From Paludibacter propionicigenes WB4 (GTDB lineage: Bacteria > Bacteroidota > Bacteroidia > Bacteroidales > Paludibacteraceae), in NCBI RefSeq assembly GCF_000183135.1, contig NC_014734.1:248001-312000 (forward strand): a stretch of 64,000 nt of DNA. Direction: 5' to 3'. The notes beneath the pieces were generated by a model. It saw only the letters and a program-made list of their open reading frames with translations, was not told where the DNA came from and searched no databases. Made by a program: the position numbers and the translations under genes. Below are positions 16,664 to 24,440 of this stretch, piece after piece. The stretch's first letter is position 1. Each line of letters starts with the position of its first letter.

Positions 16664-18685
16664 ATGAATTCTATTCAAAATTTAAATCGTGCAGCTGACA
16701 ATATACGTATATTGGCTGCATCAGCAGTAGAAAAAGCAAAGTCAGGTCACCCGGGAGGTGCTATGGGTGGAGCCGATTTTATCAACGTACTTTATTCAGA
16801 ATTTTTGGAATATGATCCACAAAACCCAAAATGGGAAGGTCGCGACCGTCTTTTCCTCGATCCGGGTCATATGTCTCCAATGCTTTATTCTGTACTTGCT
16901 TGTGCAGGAAAGTTTACTATGGAAGAATTGGCACAGTTCCGTCAATGGGATAGTCCAACTCCGGGACACCCCGAAGTGGACATTATGCGTGGAGTTGAAA
17001 ATACCTCAGGACCACTGGGTCAGGGTCATACTTTCGCTGTAGGCGCTGCCATAGCTGCTAAGTTCCTTAAAGCACGCTTTGGAGAGTTGATGAGTCAAAC
17101 AATATATGCCTTTATCTCTGATGGTGGTATTCAGGAAGAAATTTCACAAGGTGCAGGTCGTATTGCCGGTCACCTTGGATTGAACAACCTGGTAATGTTC
17201 TACGATTCAAACGATATTCAGTTGTCAACTGAAACTAACGCTGTAACCAGCGAAAACGTAGCTCAAAAATACCTTGCATGGGGTTGGAAAGTAGTTGAAA
17301 TTAATGGTAACGATGCCATTGAAATCCGTACTGCATTGAAAGAAGCAAAAGCTGAAGCTAAACGTCCTACCTTGATTATTGGTAAAACCATTATGGGTAA
17401 AGGCGCTGTGAAAGCTGATGGAACAAGCTTCGAACGTCAATGTGCAACTCACGGTATGCCATTGAGCGAAGGTGGAGCTTCTTATGCTGAAAGTATCAAA
17501 AACTTAGGTGGAAATCCTGAAAATCCATTTGTTCTTTTCGAAGAAACAAAAGAATTATATGCTAAACGAGCTGAAGAATTGAAGAAAATTGCAGCTGAAA
17601 AACAAGCAGCAAAAGCAGCGTGGGCAAAAGCAAATCCTGAATTGGCAGAAAAACTTGAGTTCTTCTTCAGCGGAAAAACTAAAATGAACTGGGATGCCGT
17701 AGTTCAAAAACCGGGTCAGGCTACACGTGCAGCTTCGGCTACTGTTTTGGCTGAATTGGCTAAACAAGTAGAAAATATGGTGGTTGCAAGTGCCGACTTG
17801 TCAAACTCTGATAAAACAGACGGCTTCCTGAAAAACACCAAAGCATTTACTAAAGACGATTTCTCAGGTGCATTCCTTCAGGCTGGTGTGGCCGAATTGA
17901 CCATGGCTTGTCTTTGTATCGGTATGAGCTTACACGGTGGTGTAATTCCTGCTTGTGCTACTTTCTTTGTATTCTCAGACTATATGAAACCTGCCGTACG
18001 TATGGCTGCTTTGATGGAACAACCGGTGAAGTTTATCTGGACACACGATGCATTCCGCGTAGGTGAGGATGGACCAACTCACGAGCCTGTTGAACAAGAA
18101 GCTCAAATCCGTTTGATGGAAAAACTGAAAAACCACAAAGGTCACAACTCTATGTTGGTTCTTCGTCCTGCCGATGTTGAAGAATGTACAGTTGCATGGA
18201 AGATGGCCATGGAAAATACTTCAACTCCTACAGGTTTGATTCTATCTCGTCAGAACATTGTTGATCTTCCTGCAGCTACAAATCGTAAAGCAGAAGCTGA
18301 ACAAGCTCAAAAAGGCGGATATGTGGTAGAATGTGATGGAAATCCTGATGTAATTCTTGTGGCTTCAGGTTCTGAGGTTGCTACATTATACGAAGGAGCT
18401 GCATTGCTTCGCGCCGAAGGTGTAAAAATTCGTTTGGTTTCTGTGCCTTCAGAAGGATTATTCCGTAGCCAATCGGCAGAATATCAGGAAAGCGTATTGC
18501 CTAAAGGTTCAAAAATCTTCGGACTTACAGCCGGTCTGCCTGTAAACTTATTAGGTTTAGTAGGTGCTAACGGTAAAATCTGGGGATTAGAGTCATTTGG
18601 TTTCTCTGCTCCATACAAAGTATTGGACGAAAAACTTGGCTTTACTGGCAAGAACGTTTACGAACAAGTAAAAGCAATGCTTTAA
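16664..18685 (+). CDS. tkt: Transketolase
   Basis: A thiamine-diphosphate enzyme of the non-oxidative pentose phosphate pathway, exchanging two-carbon units between sugar phosphates. The 673-residue, single-chain form is full length. Visible signatures are the N-terminal KSGHPGGAMGGADF, GPLGQGHTFAVGAA, the ThDP/Mg region SDGGIQEEISQGAGR with YDSNDIQLS, the middle-domain FIWTHDAFRVGEDGPTHEPVEQ and the C-terminal ketoacid-binding domain. Its codon use shows many highly biased codons, as expected of a strongly expressed gene. It is followed by a curious inverted GTAAGAGG repeat. Confidence 0.97.
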   Translation: MNSIQNLNRAADNIRILAASAVEKAKSGHPGGAMGGADFINVLYSEFLEYDPQNPKWEGRDRLFLDPGHMSPMLYSVLACAGKFTMEELAQFRQWDSPTPGHPEVDIMRGVENTSGPLGQGHTFAVGAAIAAKFLKARFGELMSQTIYAFISDGGIQEEISQGAGRIAGHLGLNNLVMFYDSNDIQLSTETNAVTSENVAQKYLAWGWKVVEINGNDAIEIRTALKEAKAEAKRPTLIIGKTIMGKGAVKADGTSFERQCATHGMPLSEGGASYAESIKNLGGNPENPFVLFEETKELYAKRAEELKKIAAEKQAAKAAWAKANPELAEKLEFFFSGKTKMNWDAVVQKPGQATRAASATVLAELAKQVENMVVASADLSNSDKTDGFLKNTKAFTKDDFSGAFLQAGVAELTMACLCIGMSLHGGVIPACATFFVFSDYMKPAVRMAALMEQPVKFIWTHDAFRVGEDGPTHEPVEQEAQIRLMEKLKNHKGHNSMLVLRPADVEECTVAWKMAMENTSTPTGLILSRQNIVDLPAATNRKAEAEQAQKGGYVVECDGNPDVILVASGSEVATLYEGAALLRAEGVKIRLVSVPSEGLFRSQSAEYQESVLPKGSKIFGLTAGLPVNLLGLVGANGKIWGLESFGFSAPYKVLDEKLGFTGKNVYEQVKAML

Positions 18686-18693
18686 TAAATAGA

Positions 18694-18793
18694 AGTAAGA
18701 GGTAAGGAGTAAGAGGTAGGCAATTTGCTATATCATTTTATTCCTTACCTTTTTATTTTTTTCTTACCTCTTGCTTTCTTACCCCTTACCTCT
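18694..18793. repeat. Inverted pair of degenerate GTAAGAGG repeats
   Basis: Left arm (18694-18720) is three GTAAGAGG-like units; right arm (18741-18793) is their reverse complement, CTTACCTCTT-like. Together they could form a long imperfect hairpin between transketolase and mntP. It lacks the yybP-ykoY riboswitch core. It may act as a terminator of tkt or be a dispersed repeat. Confidence 0.65.
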
Positions 18794-18800
18794 CAACTAC

Positions 18801-19370
18801 ATGGATATTCTATCAATCATCATCATCGCCATTGGACTTGCTATGGATTGCTTTGCTGTTTCGATAAGCAAGGGTATGCATGCAAAGAAGTACTACGTAT
18901 GGCTTACTCTTCGGATGGCGCTGCTGTTTGGATTGTTTCAGGCTGTTATGCCTCTGATAGGTTATACGCTGGGTGTGGGCTATGCAGGTTATATGAAAGC
19001 CTTTGACCACTGGATAGCTTTTGTATTACTGGCACTCATAGGCGGTAAAATGATAGTTGAAGGAATTAAACCTAAAGATCCCGACTCAGACGAGGCTCCG
19101 AATCCTTTTAAATGGTCGGTGTTGTTATCGCTGGCAGTGGCAACCAGTATCGATGCATTGGCAACAGGCATTGTGCTTATTCCATATTCAGGAGTAATAT
19201 GGGAAGCCATACTTATTATCGGGCTCACCAGTTTTCTGTTCACGCTCATTGGTATGTTTATCGGCGTGCATTTCGGCAAACGGTTTAATTTTAAAGTTGA
19301 AATTCTGGGTGGAGTCATTCTTATGGGTATTGGTCTGAAAATTCTGATTGAACATTTGATGGGCTATTAA
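18801..19370 (+). CDS. mntP: Manganese efflux pump MntP
   Basis: A six-helix membrane exporter that lowers cytoplasmic Mn(II). The duplicated three-helix structure is visible, with the conserved acidic motifs GLAMDCFAVSISKG near the N-terminus and VATSIDALATG in the second half; the two Asp residues are needed for transport in E. coli MntP. The frame is open upstream to 18771, inside the inverted repeat, but the ATG at 18801 (MDILSIII) gives the standard 189-residue protein. No Mn riboswitch or MntR-like site is recognisable upstream. Confidence 0.9.
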   Translation: MDILSIIIIAIGLAMDCFAVSISKGMHAKKYYVWLTLRMALLFGLFQAVMPLIGYTLGVGYAGYMKAFDHWIAFVLLALIGGKMIVEGIKPKDPDSDEAPNPFKWSVLLSLAVATSIDALATGIVLIPYSGVIWEAILIIGLTSFLFTLIGMFIGVHFGKRFNFKVEILGGVILMGIGLKILIEHLMGY

Positions 19371-19454
19371 TAACCGCCCGATTTACGCGTTTTTTTGCAC
19401 TCCTTTCCACCTGATAAATCTAATACAAATAGTTTTCTTATCAAAAAAATAAAA

Positions 19455-20675
19455 ATGACATTTAAAAAACTACTTTCCTGTATTCTGTTAGCTTCTGCAA
19501 GTTTTGCTTTTGCTCAGGAACAAACTACAAAAACTAAAATATACGGTTACGTAGGTAACGACTTTTTTTATAATTCCCGTCAGAATGTAGAGATGGTCGA
19601 TGGTATTATTCAGTTATTTCCTAAACCGGTTGAGCTAAGCGCCGGAGTTGATAAAAATGAAGTGGCGCAAGCAGAGATGCTTAGCGTTAATACCCGCCTT
19701 GGTGTAGATATTACCGGAACACCTGTGTTGGGTGCTAAAACTTCGGGTAAGATTGAAGCCGACTTTGCAGGTTTCGGAACTTCTTATTATGTTTTTCGTA
19801 TCCGTCAGGCTTACATGAAACTGAACTGGGCTAAAACCGAATTACTTGTAGGTCAAACCTGGCATCCCTTGTTCGGAAGCGTGATTCCTTCTACCTTTTC
19901 GGCCAATGCCGGTGCACCATTCCAACCTTTTAACCGCAGTCCGCAGGTACGTTTAAAACAAAGCCTGAGTTCTACTCTTTCATTTACGGCTGCTGCACTT
20001 TACGAAATGCAATATGCATCGCAGGGACCTCTGGGAACCATTAATACCTATATGAAAAATGCTTTAGTTCCGAATCTTTTTGTAGGGTTGGAAAATAAAA
20101 ATGCGCATTGGACCAATGGAGTAGGGGTTGATTTTAAATCGCTAAAACCTGATGTAAAATATGTATCGTCGTTAAGTGCTGTAGCTTATAGCCAGTATGT
20201 AAACAACAAATTTCAGATAAAAGCGAAAGCCATTTATGGCGAAAACCTGAGCGATCAGCTTATGTTGGGCGGATACGGTGTGAGTAAATATGCTGCCGAC
20301 TCTACTACCGTATTGAAATATACTAACTTCAATAATCTGAGTACGTGGCTGAACGTAGTGTACGGAACAAAAATTCAGGTGAGTGTGCTCCTTGGATTGT
20401 CTCAGAACCTTGGTACAAATGAGGATCTGGCTGCACGCAAGGGTGGTAAATACACTGCTTACGGTTATGGCTATTATGATGCATCGCAGTCTGTCGTTGA
20501 TCGTTTGTATCGGGTGGCTCCACAGGTAAGCTATAACCTGGCAAATATGAAATTCGGGCTTGAATACGATTTTACAACGGCTGCTTATGGTAATGTACGC
20601 AAAGACGGAACCGCAGGCACTGCGAATAACGTAAATAATCATCGTGTGCTTGCTTCGGTAATGTACATTTTTTAA
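19455..20675 (+). CDS. Porin-like outer-membrane beta-barrel protein
   Basis: A 406-residue exported protein; the signal peptide ends at FAFAQ (about residue 20), placing the start at the ATG at 19455 rather than 19395. The mature chain is a series of amphipathic strands (TKIYGYVGNDFFYNSR, GTSYYVFRIRQAYMKLNW, HRVLASVMYIF) ending in an aromatic residue, as usual for outer-membrane barrels. It resembles uncharacterised Bacteroidota porins of the carbohydrate-selective or DcaP-like kind. The substrate is unknown. Confidence 0.75.
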   Translation: MTFKKLLSCILLASASFAFAQEQTTKTKIYGYVGNDFFYNSRQNVEMVDGIIQLFPKPVELSAGVDKNEVAQAEMLSVNTRLGVDITGTPVLGAKTSGKIEADFAGFGTSYYVFRIRQAYMKLNWAKTELLVGQTWHPLFGSVIPSTFSANAGAPFQPFNRSPQVRLKQSLSSTLSFTAAALYEMQYASQGPLGTINTYMKNALVPNLFVGLENKNAHWTNGVGVDFKSLKPDVKYVSSLSAVAYSQYVNNKFQIKAKAIYGENLSDQLMLGGYGVSKYAADSTTVLKYTNFNNLSTWLNVVYGTKIQVSVLLGLSQNLGTNEDLAARKGGKYTAYGYGYYDASQSVVDRLYRVAPQVSYNLANMKFGLEYDFTTAAYGNVRKDGTAGTANNVNNHRVLASVMYIF

Positions 20676-20777
20676 AGTATAAAGATAGAATTGGGAAATA
20701 TGCTGCTTTTCAGTTTTTTATAAACCTGAATTTGAGATTGACTCCGGCTTATTTCCAGATAAGATAATACAATGTTA

Positions 20778-20916
20778 CGGTGCGCTGCACCTAATGATGA
20801 TAAAACGATACCAATTGCTACAAATAGTTTGGTGCTCTGCACCTTTTTGAGGGACAGAGTCCCGAACTATTTGTAGAAATTAGTCAGACATATAAACCAG
20901 AGGTGCAGAGCACCGA
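20778..20916. repeat. REP/BIME-like cluster of hairpins
   Basis: Nested perfect inverted repeats: GGTGC-GCT-GCACC (20779-20791), CTACAAATAGTT (20818-20829) paired with AACTATTTGTAG (20865-20876), GGTGCTCTGCACCT (20831-20844) paired with AGGTGCAGAGCACC (20901-20914), and GGGAC-AGA-GTCCC (20851-20863). Such hairpin clusters resemble the targets of REP-associated tyrosine transposases (RAYT); no transposase gene lies in the window. Confidence 0.75.
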
Positions 20917-21120
20917 TATATTATATGAAAAATAATACGCATTCTACGGCTGACATCTTTCATTTAGTCTTTATCTTTGATTGCGTATAAAAACAAACCG
21001 ATGGTTGATTTGTTACAATTTAATCTTTTCATGATCTGATCTTGTGAGTTAAGTAAATGATAATTATTGTTGATATGTTTTTTGCCACATAGTTCACACT
21101 AGTTTTAAATAGGAGATATA

Positions 21121-21214
21121 AGACTAAGAACACATAGCATTATCCCGAATACGGGATAATCTCAGACTGAGCAAGAGTATCGTCAGATACTCTTACTATG
21201 TGACCTAAGTCTTT
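21121..21214. repeat. Three-way-junction palindromic element
   Basis: An outer stem AGACTnnG...CACATAG (21121-21137) pairs with CTATGTG...CnnAGTCT (21196-21212), enclosing two perfect 9-bp hairpins: ATTATCCCG/CGGGATAAT (21139-21160) and AAGAGTATC/GATACTCTT (21173-21194). The overall shape is a cruciform with two inner arms. No tRNA features apart from the shape. Confidence 0.75.
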
Positions 21215-21280
21215 TTCTCTCCCATGATTTCTATGTGTGCTATTGTGATAAAATATATCATTAAATATTAGTAACGATTT

Positions 21281-21643
21281 ATGATAAAAGGTTCATTTTT
21301 TATTTTGCTGTTCTATTTTCTGGGCGAAATGCTGAGTTTGCTTATCAGGGGATTTATACCCGGTAGTGTATTAGGCATGATATTACTTTTTGTATGCCTT
21401 TTTTTCAAGGTTATTAAACCGGATAATGTAAAAGATGTATCTATTGTAATAACCAAAAACATGGCTGTGTTCTTTATTCCGGCGGCAGTTGGGCTGATGG
21501 TGTATGCCGAGCTACTCTCCAAATCCTTATTCACCATTCTTATAGCCATTGCCATTAGCACGGTGCTTACCATTGTTACCGTAGCGCTTATACAGGAACG
21601 ATTTGAAAAAAAACGGGCAAAAAAAGGAGGACCCAAATTATGA
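21281..21643 (+). CDS. lrgA: CidA/LrgA holin-like membrane protein
   Basis: A 120-residue protein with four transmembrane helices and the family pattern GEMLSLLIRGFIPGSVLGMILLF, then FFIPAAVGLMVY. CidA/LrgA proteins are holin-like and pair with CidB/LrgB; in Gram-positives they modulate autolysis and in several bacteria they affect pyruvate or other solute export. The stop overlaps the lrgB start by 4 nt (ATGA). The gene is isolated by repeat-rich DNA on both sides. Confidence 0.88.
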   Translation: MIKGSFFILLFYFLGEMLSLLIRGFIPGSVLGMILLFVCLFFKVIKPDNVKDVSIVITKNMAVFFIPAAVGLMVYAELLSKSLFTILIAIAISTVLTIVTVALIQERFEKKRAKKGGPKL

Positions 21644-22350
21644 ATAATGTATTAGACCACATCAGACCGCTTATCAGCACGGAGGTTTTTCTGTTGATGT
21701 TTTCGATGGGTACATTCCTGTTGGGTGTGTTTATCTATAAACGTACAAAAATAGCTTTGCTTCCGCCGCTGCTTATCTCGATGATTATCATCATTCCTTT
21801 CCTGAAATTTACAGGTATCGATTATCCTACGTTTTACAAGCAAACCCGAATACTGAACTTTATGCTTGGTCCCAGTGTGGTGGCGCTGGGTTATGTGCTT
21901 TACGAACAAATAGAACATATACGCGGAAACGTGGTTTCTATCCTTACGTCCGTGTTTGTGGGTAGTCTGGTGGGCATACTAAGTGTAGTGCTTGTTGCCA
22001 GATTAATGGGTGCCGATCACATTATGATGGCTTCGCTGGCTCCAAAGTCGGTTACTACGCCTATAGCCATGAGCCTGTCCGAAAAATCGGGCGGAGTTCC
22101 TTCGCTCACGGCAGCTTTTGTGGTGATATGCGGTATATTTGGCGGACTGGCCGGACCCATAGTACTCCGAAAATTAGGGATTAAAAGTAAAATAGCACAA
22201 GGCCTGGCTATGGGCTCTGCTTCTCATGCTTTAGGCACTGCCCGCGCCATGGAAATGGGAGCGGTAGAAGGAGCTATCAGTGGCCTGGCTATCGGTATTA
22301 TGGGCATTATGACTGCTTTGCTTGTACCCTTTGCCGAGAGGTTGTTTTAA
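21640..22350 (+). CDS. lrgB: CidB/LrgB family membrane protein
   Basis: A 236-residue polytopic membrane protein, partner of LrgA. It shows the conserved block PKSVTTPIAMSLSEKSGGVPSLTAAFVV and the late GSASHALGTARAMEMGAVEGAISGLAIG, both signatures of the family. Eight or so hydrophobic segments can be counted. It is translated from the overlapping ATGA with lrgA. No terminator lies directly after the stop codon; the nearest good one is 420 bp downstream. Confidence 0.9.
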   Translation: MNNVLDHIRPLISTEVFLLMFSMGTFLLGVFIYKRTKIALLPPLLISMIIIIPFLKFTGIDYPTFYKQTRILNFMLGPSVVALGYVLYEQIEHIRGNVVSILTSVFVGSLVGILSVVLVARLMGADHIMMASLAPKSVTTPIAMSLSEKSGGVPSLTAAFVVICGIFGGLAGPIVLRKLGIKSKIAQGLAMGSASHALGTARAMEMGAVEGAISGLAIGIMGIMTALLVPFAERLF

Positions 22351-22440
22351 TTTGCCCCAGACATTATATTTTTTTATTCGCAATATGATATGTGTATAAT
22401 GTAAGTAAGCGGAAGAATATATTGTCGTATTTTTAAAAAA

Positions 22441-22642
22441 GAATGGAACGCTGATTTTACGGATTGAGCGGACTTGCCTGCGGCAGGCAGGTAAAAACGG
22501 ATGATAATTAAACGGATACAAAACTGATTTTAGTCATGCAAGCATGACAGATAAGAATATAAACCTTTGAAAATCATTTCGACTTGTCGAAATTAAAATC
22601 CGTATAAAATCCGCTATATCAGCGTTTATCCGCGTTCTAATC
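22441..22642. repeat. MITE-like element with imperfect terminal inverted repeats
   Basis: Left end GGAACGCTGATTTTACGGATT is matched in inverted form by right-end sequence around 22606-22640 (AATCCG, ATCAGCGTT, GCGTTC). Inside are perfect palindromes GCCTGC-G-GCAGGC (22476-22488), GTCATGC-AA-GCATGAC (22533-22548) and ATTTCGAC-TT-GTCGAAAT (22576-22593). No coding capacity. The layout is that of a non-autonomous mobile or REP-type element. Confidence 0.6.
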
Positions 22643-22771
22643 TTTTTCCATTTCTAGATTTACTTATACGACATTATTTAATTTCTACTACTTAACTCCA
22701 CTTTTTCCTATTGATCTTTCTCTCCTGTATTGATCCTTTTCATTCATTCTTTTTTTGGGGTTTACGCATTG

Positions 22772-22810
22772 AGCGGTATTTTACGTTGGTTAAAATACCG
22801 CTATTTTTTA
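22772..22810 (+). terminator. Strong intrinsic terminator with no nearby gene
   Basis: AGCGGTATTTTA (22772-22783) and TAAAATACCGCT (22791-22802) form a perfect 12-bp stem followed by ATTTTTT. It would end either a long lrgAB 3' extension or an unannotated transcript from within the gap. Confidence 0.85.
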
Positions 22811-23051
22811 TGTCCAAATTTGGATGTATATAAAATAGTTTTTTGGCCAATCGTTATTTTATTGATTTTAAACTAATTATTAACGCCAACAATTTCACGA
22901 TGTATATATGATTTTTCTTGGAAAATTAAACTATATAATTTAAATTTGAAAGTGAAACATCAGGTAATCATCCACTTATAAATATAGTTGGTAGACAAAC
23001 CCGAAAATGTCGGGTTGGTATGCTGATCCGTTGCGGAGATTACAAATAGAT

Positions 23052-23067
23052 TTGTAGAGCTCTACAA
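23052..23067. promoter_or_regulatory. 16-bp perfect palindrome
   Basis: TTGTAGAGCTCTACAA is fully self-complementary with no spacer. It sits at the head of the 21-bp array, 326 bp upstream of the following gene start. It could be a dimeric-protein binding site; this is inference from symmetry only. Confidence 0.4.
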
Positions 23068-23076
23068 TGCATCCGT

Positions 23077-23327
23077 GGTTTAACCCCAACCATTGACAGA
23101 GTAACCCGAGACGATGGGGTTAAAGCCCCACTAATCGGGGCTATAACCCGAAGCTATGGGGCTATAACACGAGACAATGGGGCTATAACACGAAAGTCCC
23201 GGATTATAACCCCGAACTTTGGGATTAAAACCCCAAAGTTGCGGATTAAGACACCAAACTTTGGGATTAAAGCCCCAATGGCTGGGATTAAAATACAGAA
23301 CATTGGGATTTTAATCCGAAACGGTGG
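23077..23327. repeat. Degenerate tandem array of 21-bp units
   Basis: About ten consecutive units from 23116 to 23325 have exactly 21 bp, with one or two more degenerate copies upstream. A typical unit begins GGGATTAAAACCCC or GGGGCTATAACCC and ends in a variable 7-8 bp. Each head can itself pair GGG with CCC across a 6-7 nt loop, so the array is a row of mini-hairpins. Units diverge in sequence but not in length. It stops 66 bp before the next start codon. The spacing is multiple of three and one frame is open through it, but without a start codon. Confidence 0.85.
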
Positions 23328-23392
23328 CAGAACAGGAATTTCAAACTTTCAGTATATTTAATTGTCTAATTTCTAATTCAAATCACAAACCT

Positions 23393-24064
23393 ATGAGCAA
23401 CTCTGATTACATCCCCCGAAGCGATGGGGAGTTCAACTCTTGGCAGGAAAGTTTGGTGAGCAACACCGAACCGAATGTAGACAGGTGGCAAATTTCAAGA
23501 GAAGATTATGCAACCTTAAATGTAAAAAAGAGCGTCTGGGATACATCGTATGCCAAGGCCAGTAACAAACAAAACCGTACGGCTGCCGATGTTGCCGACA
23601 AAAAAGAAGCACGTGCCGACTACGAAAGCTATATCCGAAGTTTCGTAGCACAGTGGCTGAGCAACAATTCGAGAGTTTCGGATAGCGACCGCACACGCAT
23701 GGGCCTGACCGTAAAAACAGGAACACGCACTTCGGTAGCAAAACCGGAAACAAGCCCTGTAGCCTCTATTGATTTTTCGACACGCAAAAGACACATCGTT
23801 AACTTTGCGGACGAAGCATCACCACGAAGCAAGGCGAAACCGGCAGGAGTGCACGGATGCGAAATCTATATAAAAGTAGATGGCGAAGCCCCTAAGCTGG
23901 TTTCCGAACTAAAGTATCTGACTACCTGCACCGCTTCGCCTTACGAAGTGGACTTTGACGGAGATCAGGCAGGAAAAATGGCGTATTATTGGCTGCGTTG
24001 GGTAAACACGCACGGCGAAAGCGGTCCGTGGAGCATTACCGCCAGCGCCATGATAGTAGGATAA
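23393..24064 (+). CDS. Conserved protein of unknown function with C-terminal FN3-like segment
   Basis: A 223-residue hydrophilic protein without signal peptide, starting MSNSDYIPRSDGEFNSWQES. The N-terminal half is helical (about 10-110, with a YESYIRSFVAQWLSNN helix and the block VSDSDRTRMGL). The C-terminal part (about 150-223: EIYIKVDGEAPK, MAYYWLRWVNTHGESGPWS) resembles a fibronectin type III strand pattern ending in WS. I recognise a recurrent Bacteroidota family of this shape, with no known function. The frame is open from a GTG at 23324 inside the repeat array, but the ATG at 23393 gives the family N-terminus. The gene is directly downstream of the 21-bp array and is followed by a terminator. 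Confidence 0.75.
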   Translation: MSNSDYIPRSDGEFNSWQESLVSNTEPNVDRWQISREDYATLNVKKSVWDTSYAKASNKQNRTAADVADKKEARADYESYIRSFVAQWLSNNSRVSDSDRTRMGLTVKTGTRTSVAKPETSPVASIDFSTRKRHIVNFADEASPRSKAKPAGVHGCEIYIKVDGEAPKLVSELKYLTTCTASPYEVDFDGDQAGKMAYYWLRWVNTHGESGPWSITASAMIVG

Positions 24065-24102
24065 CACCTGTATCAATCAACATTGAAACGTTCCTCCCGC
24101 AT

Positions 24103-24146
24103 ACACAGGGAGAGTCTGTAGGCTGCAACAGCTGCACAGACCTGTG
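24103..24146. repeat. Hairpin after the FN3-like gene
   Basis: CACAGG and TCTGT pair with ACAGA and CCTGTG around a loop containing CAGCTG. It lies 40 bp after the stop codon and just before the terminator. Confidence 0.5.
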
Positions 24147-24167
24147 AAAGTTTGAAATTTTTCCCGA

Positions 24168-24210
24168 AAACCGTTTCCGGTTGCATTGCCGGAGACGGTT
24201 TGTTTTTTTT
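24168..24210 (+). terminator. Intrinsic terminator of the FN3-like gene
   Basis: AAACCGTTTCCGG (24168-24180) pairs with CCGGAGACGGTTT (24189-24201) with one wobble, followed by GTTTTTTTT. It seals the transcript of the upstream gene. Confidence 0.92.
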
Positions 24211-24273
24211 GAAGAGTTTTCTGATAAGAGACTGTGCAGTAAATTGTCTAAATTAAAAAAAACAACATAATAA

Positions 24274-24304
24274 TTGATATTGTAAAGTAATGTTATTATC
24301 TTTG
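24274..24304 (+). promoter_or_regulatory. Bacteroidota promoter ahead of the attC-like site
   Basis: TTG (24274-24276), 20 bp, TATCTTTG (24297-24304): an exact consensus fit. It lies 137 bp upstream of the 292-residue unknown gene and outside (upstream of) the first cassette-like boundary, the position an integron cassette promoter would occupy. Confidence 0.7.
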
Positions 24305-24322
24305 GGCTTGTAAAAATATAGT

Positions 24323-24379
24323 ACCCGACATAAAGTGGAAATATGCGAATTAGATGTTCGCATACACAGATGTTAGCTG
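24323..24379. repeat. attC-like or half-site hairpin, left boundary of a putative cassette
   Basis: A 57-bp imperfect palindrome: ACCCGACAT...GTG, a perfect TATGCGAA/TTCGCATA stem (24342-24349 and 24357-24364), then CAC...ATGTTAGCT. It ends in GTTAGCTGCAAG, nearly the same as the end of the site at 25349-25443. The terminal 7-mers only partly fit RYYYAAC/GTTRRRY. Confidence 0.4.
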
Positions 24380-24440
24380 CAAGCGCAAAAAAAACAAGAT
24401 AGAGCATTACATGTTTTAAATACTATAGAAAATTAGAACC

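Larger units (their letters stand above)
20676..21280. other. Gene-free 605-bp stretch with two palindromic repeat elements
   Basis: No plausible gene is present. The stretch contains the REP-like element at 20778-20916 and the three-stem element at 21121-21214, annotated separately. No good promoter for lrgA is evident. Confidence 0.7.
22351..23392. other. Gene-free 1,042-bp stretch: MITE-like element, orphan terminator, hairpins and 21-bp array
   Basis: No convincing gene. From left to right: an imperfect inverted-repeat element (22441-22642), an intrinsic terminator without an obvious gene (22772-22810), an AT-rich segment (22811-22990), a hairpin AACCCGA/TCGGGTT (22998-23016), a 16-bp perfect palindrome (23052-23067) and the tandem 21-bp array leading into the next gene. 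Confidence 0.75.

Noticed and set aside
18694-18800. yybP-ykoY manganese riboswitch before mntP
   Set aside because: The conserved riboswitch core motifs are not present; only microrepeats are seen.
21121-21214. Three-arm element as a tRNA gene
   Set aside because: No T-loop, D-loop or anticodon-stem consensus; the arms are simple perfect hairpins.
23077-23327. 21-bp array read as a CRISPR array
   Set aside because: There are no conserved repeats separated by unique spacers; the units abut with a 21-bp period, and no cas genes are present.
23050-23361. Open frame through the 21-bp array encoding heptapeptide-like repeats
   Set aside because: Open because the period is divisible by three; it has no usable start codon or ribosome-binding context, and ends shortly after the array. 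Probably non-coding.
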